Below, piece by piece: positions 20,443-32,507 of a stretch of DNA of 64,000 nucleotides. The position numbers and the translations under genes were made by a program. How positions within the stretch are numbered: position 1 is the first letter of the stretch; each line of letters begins with the position of its first letter. This DNA is from Brachyhypopomus gauderio (taxonomy: Eukaryota > Chordata > Actinopteri > Gymnotiformes > Hypopomidae). The DNA is taken from positions 51,535,682-51,599,681 of the forward strand of contig NC_135211.1 in the NCBI RefSeq assembly GCF_052324685.1. Direction: 5' to 3'. Below the pieces are notes generated by a model. That model did no database searches, was not told where the DNA came from, and worked only from the letters and a program-made list of their open reading frames with translations.

Positions 20443-22605
20443 TGTGACGGGTAGGGTGAGCGAAAATAAATGGAAGCGATCACGCCAAGTCTCAGGGAAA
20501 TAGGATGGTTTAATATGTAAAGTGCGCAAACCAAAACCCGTGAACTGATCCGAATTAAGGATATAATAACCAGCAGTCAATTGGTACAAAGACAAGACAT
20601 ATATAGACGAACAAACGACCCTCAGGTGAGACGGATCGCGGGCTCCGCCCACCTGAGGGACGAACACAACGCCACACCCACAGGACAAGCTGCTGCTGTA
20701 GACGGGGGCGACCAGTAGGGGGCCGCCGTACCGTGACAGATCCCCCCTCCAAGCCGCACTCCCCTCCACCGGCTGTGCGGCCTACAGCAGCAGCACACAA
20801 AACAAAGGGGCAGGCAGGCAGGGACAAGGGACACACCCCCTGTAGTCCCGGAGCTGAAACACAAAACACAGGTTAGCTCACCTACCTGGGTGGGACCCTG
20901 GACCGACTGGGCCGTCAACAAGACAAAACCACGCCCCGGTCGGTCACAGGGCCCTCACGCCCTAACCGGCCTTAAGCCGCATAGCCCCACAGGTGCGAGG
21001 ACGGCGGGCCACGGCTCCGTGTCCGTCCGGGGTGTATGTGTGCAGGTTACCTCCCTGGGGCGTGGCTAAGTCACCTCCTGGACCTACCTCCTCCCGGAGC
21101 TGGCCCCTGCCTTCTGCTAGGGGCCACCCCAGCCTCCTGGGGAGTCAGCCCCAGCCGGGGCCTGACTTTACGAGGTGGACTCCTCCACCAAACCCAGGAG
21201 CGCCAGAGACCGAGGCCCAGAGCACCCTTATCGCGGGCTGGGGAACAGCCCCCAAGGGCCTCCTGGTCACCCCGAGCAGGAGGGAGGATCTCCATCTTCA
21301 GCAGGAGCTCTTCAGACCAGAGCCCTATCGTCCCCAAACATCCGGGGGCCCCAGCCCTCTAGGGAGGGGCTCTTTCCGACCGGGCTCCGGTCACCCCACA
21401 ACATAAGGGGGCTCCTGCCAGCTGGAGACCCCCACAAGGTCCAGGACTGCCACGATCCACCGCCAGGGAGAAGCACCTGCACATAAAACACAAAATGCAC
21501 ACACACCCACACACACCAACACAAAACACAGACGCGCACTGCCCTGATCCCCCTTACAATGGGGGAGGGGTCTCCGTCTTAGCAGGAGAGTTCCACCTGC
21601 TCAGGAGAACCCCCCACATTCCTGGTCAGGGCCTCCCTCAGGAGCGACGCCCTCCGTGCCACTCCCCGTGGCACGGGACCATCACTGGTCCACCCCCAAC
21701 ACACACTCAAGGGGGAGGAGCATGTGTGGAATTACATTCAACATAATCACGGGCACGCAAGAACAACACACACGCAAAGACTAGACAAAAACGGTGTACA
21801 GACGACGAACGGACGAGACCCACACATGCGCGCTCGGTTTAAACACATAACAGCGACGCGCCGCTCAGGTTCGCAGTCACTCCCCACATGAAACACAACA
21901 CAACGGGGAGCGAGGCGACAGTGAGGAGCGGCTTCCGCGCTTTACACAAAACATTAAACATTCAACACCACGAGCACGCACACTGATCCAGACGCCCGTT
22001 CACACGTACACACTTTACACTCACACAACATGAAGAGTTTCCCGGGGAAGACGCCCCGGTCTTCGCCGTGCCACTCACAACACTAACGCACGGCGAAACT
22101 CTTCAGACAGACAAACAATGTACAGGAAGAGCTTTCCCAGGGCAGACTGCCCTGGTCCTCGCCGTGCTACACACATACACAAAACACATAAGCACGGCGA
22201 AGCTCTTCACACAAAACACCACGCAGACAAACACTTACCACGAGACATGACCACGAACGAAGGAGAAAGCAAAGGAGACTGGCGGCTTCCGAAGGGAGGC
22301 TGGTTATTCTGTGACGGGTAGGGTGAGCGAAAATAAATGGAAGCGATCACGCCAAGTCTCAGGGAAATAGGATGGTTTAATATGTAAAGTGCGCAAACCA
22401 AAACCCGTGAACTGATCCGAATTAAGGATATAATAACCAGCAGTCAACTGGTACAAAGACAAGACATATATAGACGAACAAACGACCCTCAGGTGAGACG
22501 GATCGCGGGCTCCGCCCACCTGAGGGACGAACACAACGCCACACCCACAGGACAAGCTGCTGCTGTAGACGGGGGCGACCAGTAGGGGGCCGCCGTACCG
22601 TGACA
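20443..22605 (-). mobile_element. Non-autonomous LTR retrotransposon, 296-bp LTRs, TSD CAGAT
   Basis: LTRs at 20443-20738 and 22310-22605 begin TGTGACGGGTAGGG, end CCGTACCGTGACA and show one visible difference. Target duplication CAGAT is exact (20438-20442, 22606-22610). GGAGGGGGGATC on the minus strand next to the left LTR is a polypurine tract, so the element is minus-oriented with its 5' LTR on the right. The 1.57-kb interior is GC-rich, has no pol domain and no convincing ORF, and carries two related hairpin modules just downstream of the 5' LTR. Near the start of the interior the minus strand reads ATGTCTCGTG followed by GTAAGT, which looks like a start codon with a splice donor. Confidence 0.88.
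22032..22208 (-). other. Two tandem three-stem hairpin modules in the LTR-element leader
   Basis: Module 1 (22032-22104) has an outer stem GAAGAGTTTC/GAAACTCTTC, an inner stem CCGGGG/CCCCGG and a second inner stem GCCGTGC/GCACGGC. Module 2 (22126-22208) repeats this plan with GAAGAGCTT/AAGCTCTTC, CCAGGGCAG/CTGCCCTGG and GCCGTGC/GCACGGC. Stem bases differ between modules in paired fashion. The position after the 5' LTR suggests a leader or packaging-type RNA structure; this is an inference. Confidence 0.6.
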
Positions 22606-22610
22606 CAGAT

Positions 22611-23205
22611 GGCCAGATTTAAATTACTATCTAATGAAGGGGGCATTTCACTGTGTGTAATCTGTCTAGACACACTTGCCAGACTGACTATGAATCTGCA
22701 TCTTGGTGCTGGATCAGTTTGACCTTATGAGCCAATTTGTATTTTCCTGAAACTTCAGGTGGTGCTATTGGTCTCAGGTCCACAGAACTCCAAAATAATC
22801 TGATTCAAGGAATTACTTATCAGCAAACTAGTGTAAATGGTAAAACATTGAGTCACTTTTATTGTCATTGCTCAGTATACGTACAAGTCAACAAAATTAC
22901 TGACGGTGCTCAAGAGTACCTGCATGGCTGAGCTGGGATTGGAAATAACAACCTTCAGATTAACAGCCCAAAGTCAGATTAACTGTAATACTATTACTGG
23001 CTCCATGATACGAGGTACGGTGTCTTCCCCCATTGCTCCATGCATTCCCTCTGTGGGAGCTTTCTGTGGTAGAACATGTTCTCTGACTCTGTGTCTTCAG
23101 CTACACAGTCCCATACACAGTAAAGTATGTGTTTTCTGTTCTCACACCTTTCAATTATAGCCAGCATTGTCTTTTGGGGATTTGTGCTATAGTAGCAATT
23201 AAAAT
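22611..23205. other. Intergenic, nothing recognised
   Basis: Short chance ORFs only. No lectin exon or repeat boundary was found. Confidence 0.45.
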
Positions 23206-23293
23206 AAAACATAGCATATTTATACTGATTAATAATTACATGTGTAGATACCTGCACATGTAATTATTAATCAGTATAAAAATGCTATGTTTT
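23206..23293. repeat. Near-perfect 39-bp inverted repeat with 10-bp loop
   Basis: The left arm 23206-23244 and right arm 23255-23293 are complementary at 38 of 39 positions, around the loop TAGATACCTG. Both arms contain ACTGATTAATAATTACATGT or its complement. It may be a cruciform-forming palindrome or the core of a foldback element. Confidence 0.92.
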
Positions 23294-23409
23294 ATGTTTT
23301 ATGAATAATAGTTATTTAGTTATTGTAATTTTTTTATATCTTGTACATTGTTTTATGATGTGTATGAACAATATGTATATTATTTAAGTGTTATTTTTAG
23401 CTTAATTGT

Positions 23410-23512
23410 TTTATATTGTATTGAAAACAGGTCTCTCTTGTAAATGAGACGCCAAGTCTCAATGGGACTACCTGTATAAATAAAGGTCTAATAAAAAAAT
23501 AATAAAGTGGGA
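23410..23512 (+). mobile_element. LINE 3' UTR tail fragment
   Basis: GTCTCAATGGGACTACCTG followed by TATAAATAAAGGTCTAATAA is the 3' terminus of a CR1/L2-type LINE. No coding part remains. Confidence 0.6.
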
Positions 23513-26500
23513 TGGAACCAGACAAACTAGCCTTCAGTTTCCACTGTATTGAATCCACCGCAGTGTAGCGGAGACAGCCAAAGACATTGCAAAATCACAA
23601 AGTGGATTACTTTCACCTTGGAAGGCAAGAGACTAACCCATCCACAGCTCTTTAATTGTATGTAAACATAAACACTGGTCCTTCGCTCGGTAACAATCAC
23701 CAAGGAATCCCTACTCCTAATGGCTCTCCTCTCCAAAAAGCTTAGGAAGTCTTAACTTATCTGATCGTCTGAGAGTAAAACAAAGACCTTTAACGTGCTC
23801 TGGCCAGGATCAACCCTTCTCAGGAGGGCACAGAGAACAGGAAAGGTCTACACTCATAAACCTAAATCACAGGCCTATCTGATTCTCCAACGTTTGACCC
23901 CATTTTATAACACCTTGAATTCTTGTGTTAAGACCCAGAACTAAAGGTGCAATATTTTAGAAATCCTTGTAACTCCAAATCTGAACTGTACACGGAATTC
24001 AGGAACCAGCTCGGCGGATGCAGTCTAGAGACACCAAACATGACTATCTTTCACCCAAGGAAAGGACAAGTATGCATGGAACCAATATCCAGCTTCCCAG
24101 CCTTCAGTCACCAGGACAGAGTACCTCTGAATTGAACATTATGTGATCTGTGGTTGATATAAAGAAACCAATCGTGATCTTTCATGCGTTCAGCATTAAG
24201 TAATGTTATCAGAATCTCTGTGGTTATATAATCACACCACATTGATGCATATCCATGTATTACTATAATTTCAGTAGTTAGATACACCTATCTTTGTAGC
24301 TTTGAATTGTATCATGAAGGCATGCATGCATATACATATTTTTGTGTGTTCTGCTGTTTAGATATGCATGCTCATTAAGTTCTGTGTGTTAAGGTCATAG
24401 AGACCTACATATTCTCATATCCATGTGCTACATTATTTGAGATCTCTCAATACACTTGTAGTCCAGTGTAATGTCTAATTAAGATTTATATATCTATCCG
24501 AGTATCAAAATGTAATGTGCTATAGTAGGCATATACATATATTAAGTTGTGTCACTTACCAAATGTAACCATGTTCATATGTGCTTTTGTGACCTCATAT
24601 TTATACCTGTCTGTGCATTATGTGTCATTCAGTGTCCAGAAGTGGAAATTAAGAATGGCTCATGGTATAGGATGGTAGAGTCAAATTAATACTTATTTAG
24701 GCAGAGCATACAAATCAATTTATTTAGGAATCAGAGAATTCCAATTGTCTTGAAATTGTAATAGTCTGCTTTTATCTCCCATTAACTAAATCTCTGAGAG
24801 ACGGGCAGGGTCACAAACCCCCCTTCTCTCCCTTCTCCCCTCTCTCTCCTTTCTCGGATTACCTCCTGTCCGGGCAGAGATTATGCATATTCAGGAATCA
24901 GAGTCCAATGATCACCAGAATAGCAACTCATGGGGAACTACAGTCACGCCCCTAAATGTTGCTTAAAAGGTGTCCCTCGAGAAGTGAAAAGAAGAGTTGG
25001 AGTGATGCCAAGAGACCGCAATTAAGTTCGAACTTTATCCAACTTCTAGAAGATCTTCGTTATAATTTATTTCTCGAGAAAGTGTTTTATTTAGTCTGTG
25101 TCGTCGTCAAACTTACTTTGTTTTCATTGTTTTAAAGTCAAGCTCATCTTCCTTTCTTAGTTAAATTCGAGTTATTTCTGTTTGGCCGATAGAAATTAAC
25201 TTTAGTTTAACTTCGAAGTCATCTCATCAAGTGAACTGCTACCCTCCAACCACGACTGTGACGTCACCGCTAGGTCTTAGCGCTTCAAGCCGTCTTGAAA
25301 GACAGACTCAGCTGACCCAGCCACCTCAGGAGTGAACGAACATTGAACGCGCGTCGGTCGACACGCCTTCCTCCCCCCGGACACACGCACGGACGTGCCG
25401 GGCTACGTCACAGTAAGACCCAGATTTCACGTGCTGTTTTGGGGTTGCCAGTTCGTCTGTTAGCGACCAATTATATCTCTACCTCCCAGAGTTCGATCTA
25501 GCAATAGTTGTTACTATAGAAATCTATGCCCGGACCTTCTCTTCATACTATCCTACTCTCTTTCTAAAACATCTATAATCCATTTAAGTTCCATGACCGT
25601 CAATAATTGCTGATTATTTGCTGTTGTTGTTTAATGTTCTATTCTTTGTTGTTTACTATTATATATCTGGTTTGATTAGTAGATTCACGTATAGGTTTAG
25701 TTTCACTTTGAGCCAAATCATTCCACATGTTATCCTTTATATCAATTGTCATATTAACCATTTAATAAATGTTGATATTTGTTCATTAATCTGGTCACGG
25801 TGGTAAATAGCCTACATATTTTGATTGATGGTATTAGGTCACTGCGCGGAATCAGAACTTAACCCTTTGTTAATGAGACTGATTAAACCATATTCCACCT
25901 ATCTCCGTTATCACAATACTGGTTCCTGAGCAATCAGGATGGTGCCCCGTTCATAATCCATAAACTAACATATGTATCCGCTACAGCAGAACCCAAATGG
26001 ATAGATGTTCTATAAAGTGAAAAATCACCCCACAGGTTAACAGAAATCTTGTTTATTTTTGCTACCATTTGTGCCTTTTACTTGTGCAGTTTTTAAATAT
26101 TTTGTTTTAAATACATTCAGAAACATGCTTGAGTTTTCCAGTACAACAAATATATCCAGCATGTCTAAATGTACCATTTTAATAAATGTTTTACCAGTCA
26201 AGAGCCTGGAAACTCCATACACCTGATTCTGTATCAATGGACTGTTATTTTGGGTTTGTTCTTGAACATGTAGTTGGTGAGACCCAAGAATAACAACCAG
26301 TGTGGTAGGCCACACTCCACTAGAGGGAGGCAGAGAGCTGCACCTTAGTGGCAACCAGCATCACCAGTGCCTGGGCCTAATTTAATGAAAGTGCTTCAGC
26401 TTTTCTTCAAAAATTAAGAACAAGTATTTTTTTTAGCCATAATTAAACTATAGGAACTAAAGGAAGGGAGCACCAGCGATCCAAAATGTATAAATCTTAG

Positions 26501-26639
26501 GACATAACGCATTGCTATGGGAGATGGTACCTTCTGTTGATTGACATTTATCACACAACGGTGATACATCTGGAACAACGCAGGCTATGGAGTATTGTGA
26601 ACTGTATTAAACAGTGCTGAGCATTAACAGAGCAAGAGA
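23513..26639. other. Long unassigned stretch, possible remnant of a large LTR
   Basis: No ORF longer than about 105 codons and no exon-like segment. From about 24780 to 25400 the sequence is pyrimidine-rich, then has a TATA-like GCTTAAAAGG at 24961 and a GC-rich block. A TGGTGCCCCG string at about 25940 resembles a primer-binding site. These features together could be part of an old LTR and leader, but no matching second LTR or target duplication was found. The rest is AT-rich with nothing recognised. Confidence 0.3.
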
Positions 26640-26649
26640 GTACTTGGGC

Positions 26650-26828
26650 AGTCATGGCCTGGCGGTTAGGGAACTGGTCTTGTGACCGGAGGGTCGTGGG
26701 TTCGATTCCCAGACAGGCCATGACTGAGGTGCCCTTGAGCAAGGCACCTAACCCCAACTGCTCCCCGGGCGCCGGGCTAGGGCTGCCCACCGCTCTGGGT
26801 ACGTTTGATCCACAGCCCCCTAGTAATC

Positions 26829-26869
<41 letters not shown>

Positions 26870-26955
26870 CTGACTGCACAGATGGGTTAAAAGTGGAGGA
26901 CAAATTTCGATTGGGGTGTAAAAATCACAATTGACAAAATATGGCACATTTCATT
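26650..26955 (+). mobile_element. tRNA-derived SINE with (GT)n
   Basis: The head GGTTAGGGAACTGGTCTTGT and the B-box-like GGGTTCGATTCCCAG show an RNA polymerase III promoter. The body contains GCCCTTGAGCAAGGCACCTA. A (GT) microsatellite lies at 26833-26867, followed by a 3' end with AAATCACAATTGACAAAATA. A second copy lies at 39385-39620, and an inverted 3' end at 43310-43375. Confidence 0.85.
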
Positions 26956-27211
26956 TCATTACTTGTTTAAGGCTTTCCAGACATCTTCAGAAAGTTTGAC
27001 ATCTTCTTTTTCCCAAGCATTTCTAATTAATTCCAGTCTTAAAACTCTGAAATGAATTATGTAATATGTAAATAATATAAAATGTGGAATAATAAACATC
27101 ACTTAATTCTTGAAGTGCATTGATTGATAAGAATTAATAAGACAATAATAAGATAGAAAGGTACATATTAACTATCTAATAGAGGTATTTAAGTATACAC
27201 ACACTGCAGAC
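26956..27211. other. 3' flank of gene D
   Basis: AT-rich with no coding signal. It probably holds the 3' UTR and polyadenylation site of gene D (minus strand). Confidence 0.4.
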
Positions 27212-27613
27212 TCAGCAAAAAAATGTTTTCTCACAGATCCAAATAAAATTGCGAGTGCAAGGATAATCAGCCCAGTTCCATGTAGTATTGGGCCCAAAGT
27301 CATAAACAACACAGTCCTCATCCCCAACGAGACTATTGGGTTCCCCACTGCTCCAGTACCTGAAACAGAGAATCAGAGGTTCCAGTATGTTCCTGACAAT
27401 ATTGAAGATAAACTACTAGTATCTTCACCATTAAAAAGGTCAGTTCAGTTTTCTCTTACCCAGTGGTCAGTGCTGTACCGTCCACCCATTTCCACACCCC
27501 CTCTGAGTCTGTGTCAGTCAGACCAATCCAAGCTTGACTGCTGCCTAAATGTTGACTTAAGAACTCCTGTCATTTTTAACATAAAATAAATTAAAATCTG
27601 GTAATCAAACACG

Positions 27614-27646
<33 letters not shown>

Positions 27647-28905
27647 ACCTGTTCCTCTCTGCTGTTTATGATCACCAGGTCTGCTCCTCTCTCTCTGCAG
27701 TCCTGTCTGCTCTCATTCCAGTTCTTCCTCCCAGTAAAGACGTAGTACATACTGGAGTTGAAGTATCTCCAGCCTTGTCTACTTGCCTCTTCTTTTGATT
27801 CTATTTCCAGAAAATTATATAATGAATGACTTTGTAAACAAGAACTCAGGACATTTCTTCAAGAAAGGTAAAAACATTTGTATTAAAAAGTCTTAAATTA
27901 TCAACAGTCCAATCCACTACACTTTCCAGAATTCCATTCATAGCTTGGAACACTAAACCAACCATCAAATATTTACTCACTCATCTTCACCAGAATCCTC
28001 ATTCATTTATTGTTGTATATATGTCTTCTTATACTTGTCTATTCATCTTCTGGCAAAGTTCTGTCACTGTTTCTTCTGCTAAGTGTGTACTGTGCTGTTT
28101 ATTCCGCATTAATGTGTTGTGAGTCTGCTGTGAATTCAGACTTTTGCCTAGCAATATTGGATTTAGATTATTATTATTATTATCATCATCATCATCATCA
28201 TCATAACATTTTTGCCTTGTCATTCATGCCTTTCTGTTTTTTGTTTTTTGTTTTTTTTTGTTTGGTGTTTTTTTACTGCCTTTACTCTCTGATTATTGGA
28301 TTCTCCCTCTGACACATTATTTTTGGTTTGATAATAAATTGCCATGAGAATTTTTCCTGTTCTTCCATGTAACTCTGTCATTAATGCAAATTAATATTTT
28401 TACAATACATTGATTATTACAGTGAATATTACAATGAAGTGTAGCAATAGGGTTTTTTCTTTGTTTTTAATGGAAAGTTCAGTTAGATCTTCCAGTCTGT
28501 TGCACCTCCAGTGGTGCCCAAATGAATAAAAAAATGTTTCATCATGGTGATGATAATCACATCAACACCCCTTCTGTCTCTATATGTACACATACAGGAA
28601 GAGCAGCACAGAGCTTCACCTCCAATATTACTGTGTTGAATTGCATGTCTTGTTGTATTACAGTCTTAAGCACTCAGCAAAATTGTGTATAATGCTGTTC
28701 ATAATGGTAGCAAATGCTTAGAATGTGTCACCATGGCAGCAAACATCTGCTTTTCTCTTTAACTGGTCTCTCTCTGCAGTCAGGCTGTTGTATGTGGTCT
28801 GTAGCTTGACCCACAACACTATGATGACAGTCAGCAGGAGAACACACAGCAGACACAGACACACTGCAGTCAGTCTGTAGCATCTGCTCCTTGGACTGTT
28901 GGTTT
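27212..28905 (-). CDS. Gene D: short-necked CD209/CLEC4-like lectin receptor, exons 2-5
   Basis: Minus-strand exons are 28905-28732, 27773-27649, 27566-27460 and 27359-27212 (stop TGA at 27214-27212). Borders are GT-AG and phases 1, 0, 2 are consistent. Exon 2 encodes a membrane segment ([19 protein letters not shown]) and only one neck unit ([12 protein letters not shown]), ending in Cys-Cys-His. The lectin domain keeps GEPN, the SRQDC, DEDC, DYPC and WICEK cysteines, and a Trp-rich core ([18 protein letters not shown]). The usual WND is WAD here (in NWADYPC), and the Cys before YY is Met. Exon 1 must end in phase 1; the exon at 39872-40007 fits, giving a 229-residue protein across 12.8 kb, whereas the nearer exon at 37318 does not. 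Sugar binding is likely but weakened by the WND change. Confidence 0.8.
27774..28731 (-). other. Intron 2 of gene D
   Basis: No coding sequence. A (TTA)(TCA) microsatellite lies at 28160-28205. The block at about 28490-28670 is related to intron 2 of gene A (1195-1340) and to 31130-31180, showing common descent of the introns. Confidence 0.6.
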
Positions 28906-28974
28906 CTGAAGATACATCATATTTTAGACAATTAAATAAATACATTGCACATGTTGAACTAATATAACACTAGT

Positions 28975-29235
28975 TCAGACCACAAACAGTGTGTATATGT
29001 GTGGGACCTACAGAACCTAATATAACACTATACTAGTTCAGACCACAAACAGTGTGTATATGTGTGGAACCTACAGAACCTAATATAACACTACACTAGT
29101 TCAGACCACAAACAGTGTGTATATGTGTGGGACCTACAGAACCTAATATAACACTATACTAGTTTAGACCACAAACAGTGTGTATATGTGTGGGACCTAC
29201 AGAACCTAATATAACACTATACTAGTTCAGAAGGT
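28975..29235. repeat. 62-63-bp tandem repeat, four copies
   Basis: Units share ACCACAAACAGTGTGTATAT and CAGAACCTAATATAACACTA and differ by single bases. The array lies in the presumed intron 1 of gene D. Confidence 0.9.
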
Positions 29236-29415
29236 TGACAGGTCAACCGCCATCACTGTTGGGGGCCCTGAACAAAATCCCTTAATCCTCAATTGCTGAA
29301 ATTGTATTCAGTCATATTTGTAAGGGTTTTGTATAAAAGTACCTATTAACATGTATACTATATAAGATGTCCTTAAACTGCACTGATGTTAGATAGATTA
29401 TATAGACTCAACTTT

Positions 29416-31096
29416 CAGTGTTGTAAAAAGTATTAGAGACCCATACTTGAGTAAAAGTACAAGTACTCTATAAAAAAATTGACTTGAGTAGAAGCACTGA
29501 GGAGAGCGATATTTAATAAAGGGAATACCACAATCAGGGTCGAATAAGAAGGCGGAGGTCAGATCAGTGAGGGAGTCCGAACACGAAACACGGAGAGACA
29601 TGACAGAACGAATACTGAGAAACCAAAACACGGGTAGAACGCAGAGCAACTGAAACAAACAGATAACACAGGGCGACTGGGCAGCGATAACAAGACATAC
29701 TCACAGAACCAGGATAACACAGACATGAACATAGAAACACACTGCATGGATTCAGGAACGCGATCAACATGAAAGCACAAAACCACCGATAACCAGACTG
29801 GGGGAATACAGGGACTATATGAACATAAAACAAACAAGACACAGGTGAGGACGATCATAACGAGGCGTGGCAGACAGACAGAAACCAGGGCAACAGACAA
29901 GCAAGGCGGGGCTAACGGCAAGGAACAACAGAGACACGAGGAACAGAGACACTGGAGTGACAGCGAGGAGAAGGGGGCGTAGCCCTACGTGACAGCAAGT
30001 AGTTTATTCTAAAATGTATTACCCAAGTACTGAAAGTAAAAAGTACAAGTATTGTGTTTTGAATTAAAGAAAGCCGTCAAAGTTTGATTATCAATTGTTT
30101 TTATATATCACTTACAAATCAAAGATGTCAAAGAATACAAATACAAGTGTTCTGTATGTACAAACAAGTAGCAACTTTAAAAACTGGGCTTAACACTTCA
30201 TACACAAAAACAGATAGCCTATGTTCCGCTACCTTGTAGGTTTGATGCAGAAGTACAAGTTTGTCTTAATTTAGCTGAGAAAACGAGGTGTATTTTGGAC
30301 GTAAAATCCATCCTTCGGATTCTAAGGGTGAGCCTACTGCCCTGCGTTTACCCTCAATAAATGCCCTTACCCTATAAGAACACTACACTATAAAAATGGG
30401 CACATGATTAGTCAGCATGAAAAGAGACACAGATTACTGTTGCTAAAAACACAATTTGGCATGACATCACCTTAATGATTGCCAGCTAATGTTAATTGAA
30501 TACTGCAGCACGTAATGAACATAATTAGGTTAGTTAGCTAAGATATCTAACCTAACTAGCACTTACTGACAGCTGAAGGTGCTGAAAAATACTGAAAACG
30601 GACCTTCAAAGTGCCGTACAAGTGCATGAATTCCACCTTGTAACTTCGCATGCACAAAAATCGAGGAGTGCACGACCTCGCAACACGACCGCGCACGTGC
30701 CCAACGCGCATGGGCGGAGCCACTGCGATTGCATCATTTTTGCCACGCAGACCCTTGCGTCAGTCACAATGTGTCAAGTGAACCTAGATTACGAAGCTCA
30801 AGTGTTCAGTGAAGGCAGCAGCAGAGTAAACGAGACGCGACCGGAGCATGCACAGTTTTCTCATTAGACAGTCTGATCGCTTGACCTGGTGACAGCGCCA
30901 GCTAACATGTTTATAATTGTAACGAGTAACTATACAGCACGTAAAGAATGTATCGGAGTAAAAGTATTAAACTGATGGAAAATATGTAGTGAAGTAAAAG
31001 TGGAAGTAGGAGAAAAAAATAATACTCCAGTAAAGTACAGATACAGCATTTTAGTACAGTAGTGAAGTAGTTCTACTTTGTTACTGTACAACTCTG
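29416..31096. mobile_element. hAT-type element, TSD TCAACTTT, with nested LTR
   Basis: The ends CAGTGTTGTAAAAAGTA and (reverse) CAGAGTTGTACAGTAACAAA are bounded by exact 8-bp duplications TCAACTTT (29408-29415, 31097-31104), as in hAT transposons. The subterminal ACTTGAGTAAAAGTACAAGT motif is typical of a widespread fish element. A non-autonomous copy; a 300-bp GC-rich segment at 30590-30880 is repeated at 59466-59690. Confidence 0.85.
29500..29994. mobile_element. Solo LTR-like insertion nested in the hAT element
   Basis: A GC-richer block ending GTAGCCCTACGTGACA interrupts the hAT sequence. It contains ATTTAATAAAGGGAATACC and many GACA/CAGA motifs like the other LTRs here. The 5' border and target duplication are not certain. 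Confidence 0.5.
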
Positions 31097-31104
31097 TCAA
31101 CTTT

Positions 31105-31589
31105 ATTGTACAACTATAATATTCTCTTTGTATTATACAGAGATTCACCTCCAATATTACTGTGTTTAATTACATGTAGAGAAAAGCAAATGAAGAACTT
31201 TGGGGCCATTGACACATTTTAGGCACTTGATTATTCCTGGAGTTTTTATTAGTTGTTGTGAGTAAGTGAATATCAGTGTGAAAATCACAATTGACAACTC
31301 ATAATAATTACTCAATGGAATGTAACACGCTACTTTAGTTTAATTTAGTGTGCTAGAACAAGAGGTGAATAAACACGCTGCCTGTATCTCTGTGTTCTCT
31401 CGTTCCTTTTGCCTACATGAACACATAAATCAAGACAAAACATAAGGCGGCATGTAGCATGGATGAGTCTGGCGATGTGTCCTTCGGTGGAGTACACTTG
31501 AATATTTAGCAGGTATCGACATGTCTGGTGTTCGATGGCCACACCAGCTTTTTACCGTAATGTGCTCTGTTGTTTTATAGTTTGGTGGG
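31105..31589. other. Intergenic, nothing recognised
   Basis: Apart from a short block (31130-31180) related to lectin introns, nothing could be assigned. Confidence 0.4.
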
Positions 31590-32507
31590 CTCATGCTTAT
31601 GGTGGTAGGTGAGGTTCGAAATTATGGGGTATATCTCGATGATGTGGTGGTCTTTTCGACAACATGGGAGGAGCATTTGGAGGCATTAGCCACTATTTTG
31701 AAAGTTTATGAGTCGCATCTTTAGTTTAAAATTTGGAAAAATGCGAGTTTGGTTGTAGTGAGGTTGTATATTTGGGGAAACTAGTGTTATACATATTAGT
31801 GTTGTTATATATTAATGGGAAAGTCCGTCCCCTTGATGCCAAGGTTCAAGCTATGGTTAATTTCCCTGTTCCTCAGGATAAACGGCAGCTACGGCGATTT
31901 CTGGGTATGGCCGGGTGTTATAATTGTTTTTGCTGAAACCTCTCCTCGATTGTAGTTCCTCTTACCTATGCTTGGGAAAACGGCTGTATTTACATGGTCA
32001 CTGGAATGCCAGCGAGCATTCGATCTGATAAAAACCTTGTTGTGTAGCACACCTGTTCTTGCAACTCCAGATCACCTACGACCATTCAAACTAGAAGTAG
32101 ATGCAAGTAACACGGGCGCTGGTGCTGTTCTAATGCAAGAGGACAATCAGGGTTTGGATCATCCGATTTGTTATTATTCCAAGTTTTTGAAGCACCAACT
32201 AGCCTACAGCACTGTGGAGAAGGAGGCCTTGGCACTGCTCCTCGCTTTGCAACATTTCGAGGTTTATGTGGGTGGAAGTACCTGTGATTGTTTTTACAGA
32301 CCGTAACCCCCTGACGTTTTTAAACACCATGGCGAATAAGAATCATCGCTTGATGAGGTGGTCTTTAAAAGTACAAGGGTTTAATCTTGTTATTAGACAC
32401 AAGAAAGGTACAGATAATGTGGTTGCTGATGCTCTGTCCCAAGGCTGATATTTCTGCAGTTTTTTTGTATGGTTTGTGGTTCCTTTATTGTGTTTTATGG
32501 GAGGGGG
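31590..32507 (+). pseudogene. Ty3/gypsy pol remnant (RT end and RNase H)
   Basis: Broken frames encode the end of a reverse transcriptase (YLDDVVVFS-like region near 31635, then KRQLRRFLGMAGCY) and an RNase H domain: FKLEVDASNTGAGAVL, STVEKEALALLLALQHF, FTDRNPLTFL, and GTDNVVADALSQG followed by a stop at about 32446. At least two frame changes occur (near 31930 and 32270). A purine tract GGGAGGGGG leads into TGTTATGTCATGAG at 32508, the start of the 3' LTR. Confidence 0.8.

Noticed and set aside
20431..21746. Several 75-137-codon ORFs in the GC-rich interior of the LTR element
   Set aside because: Overlapping in different frames on both strands, Pro/Gly/Ser-rich, with no domain; explained by GC content and lack of stops.
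26650..26740. Free-standing tRNA gene
   Set aside because: The A and B boxes belong to a SINE with a second copy at 39.4 kb; the sequence does not fold as a mature tRNA with an anticodon arm.
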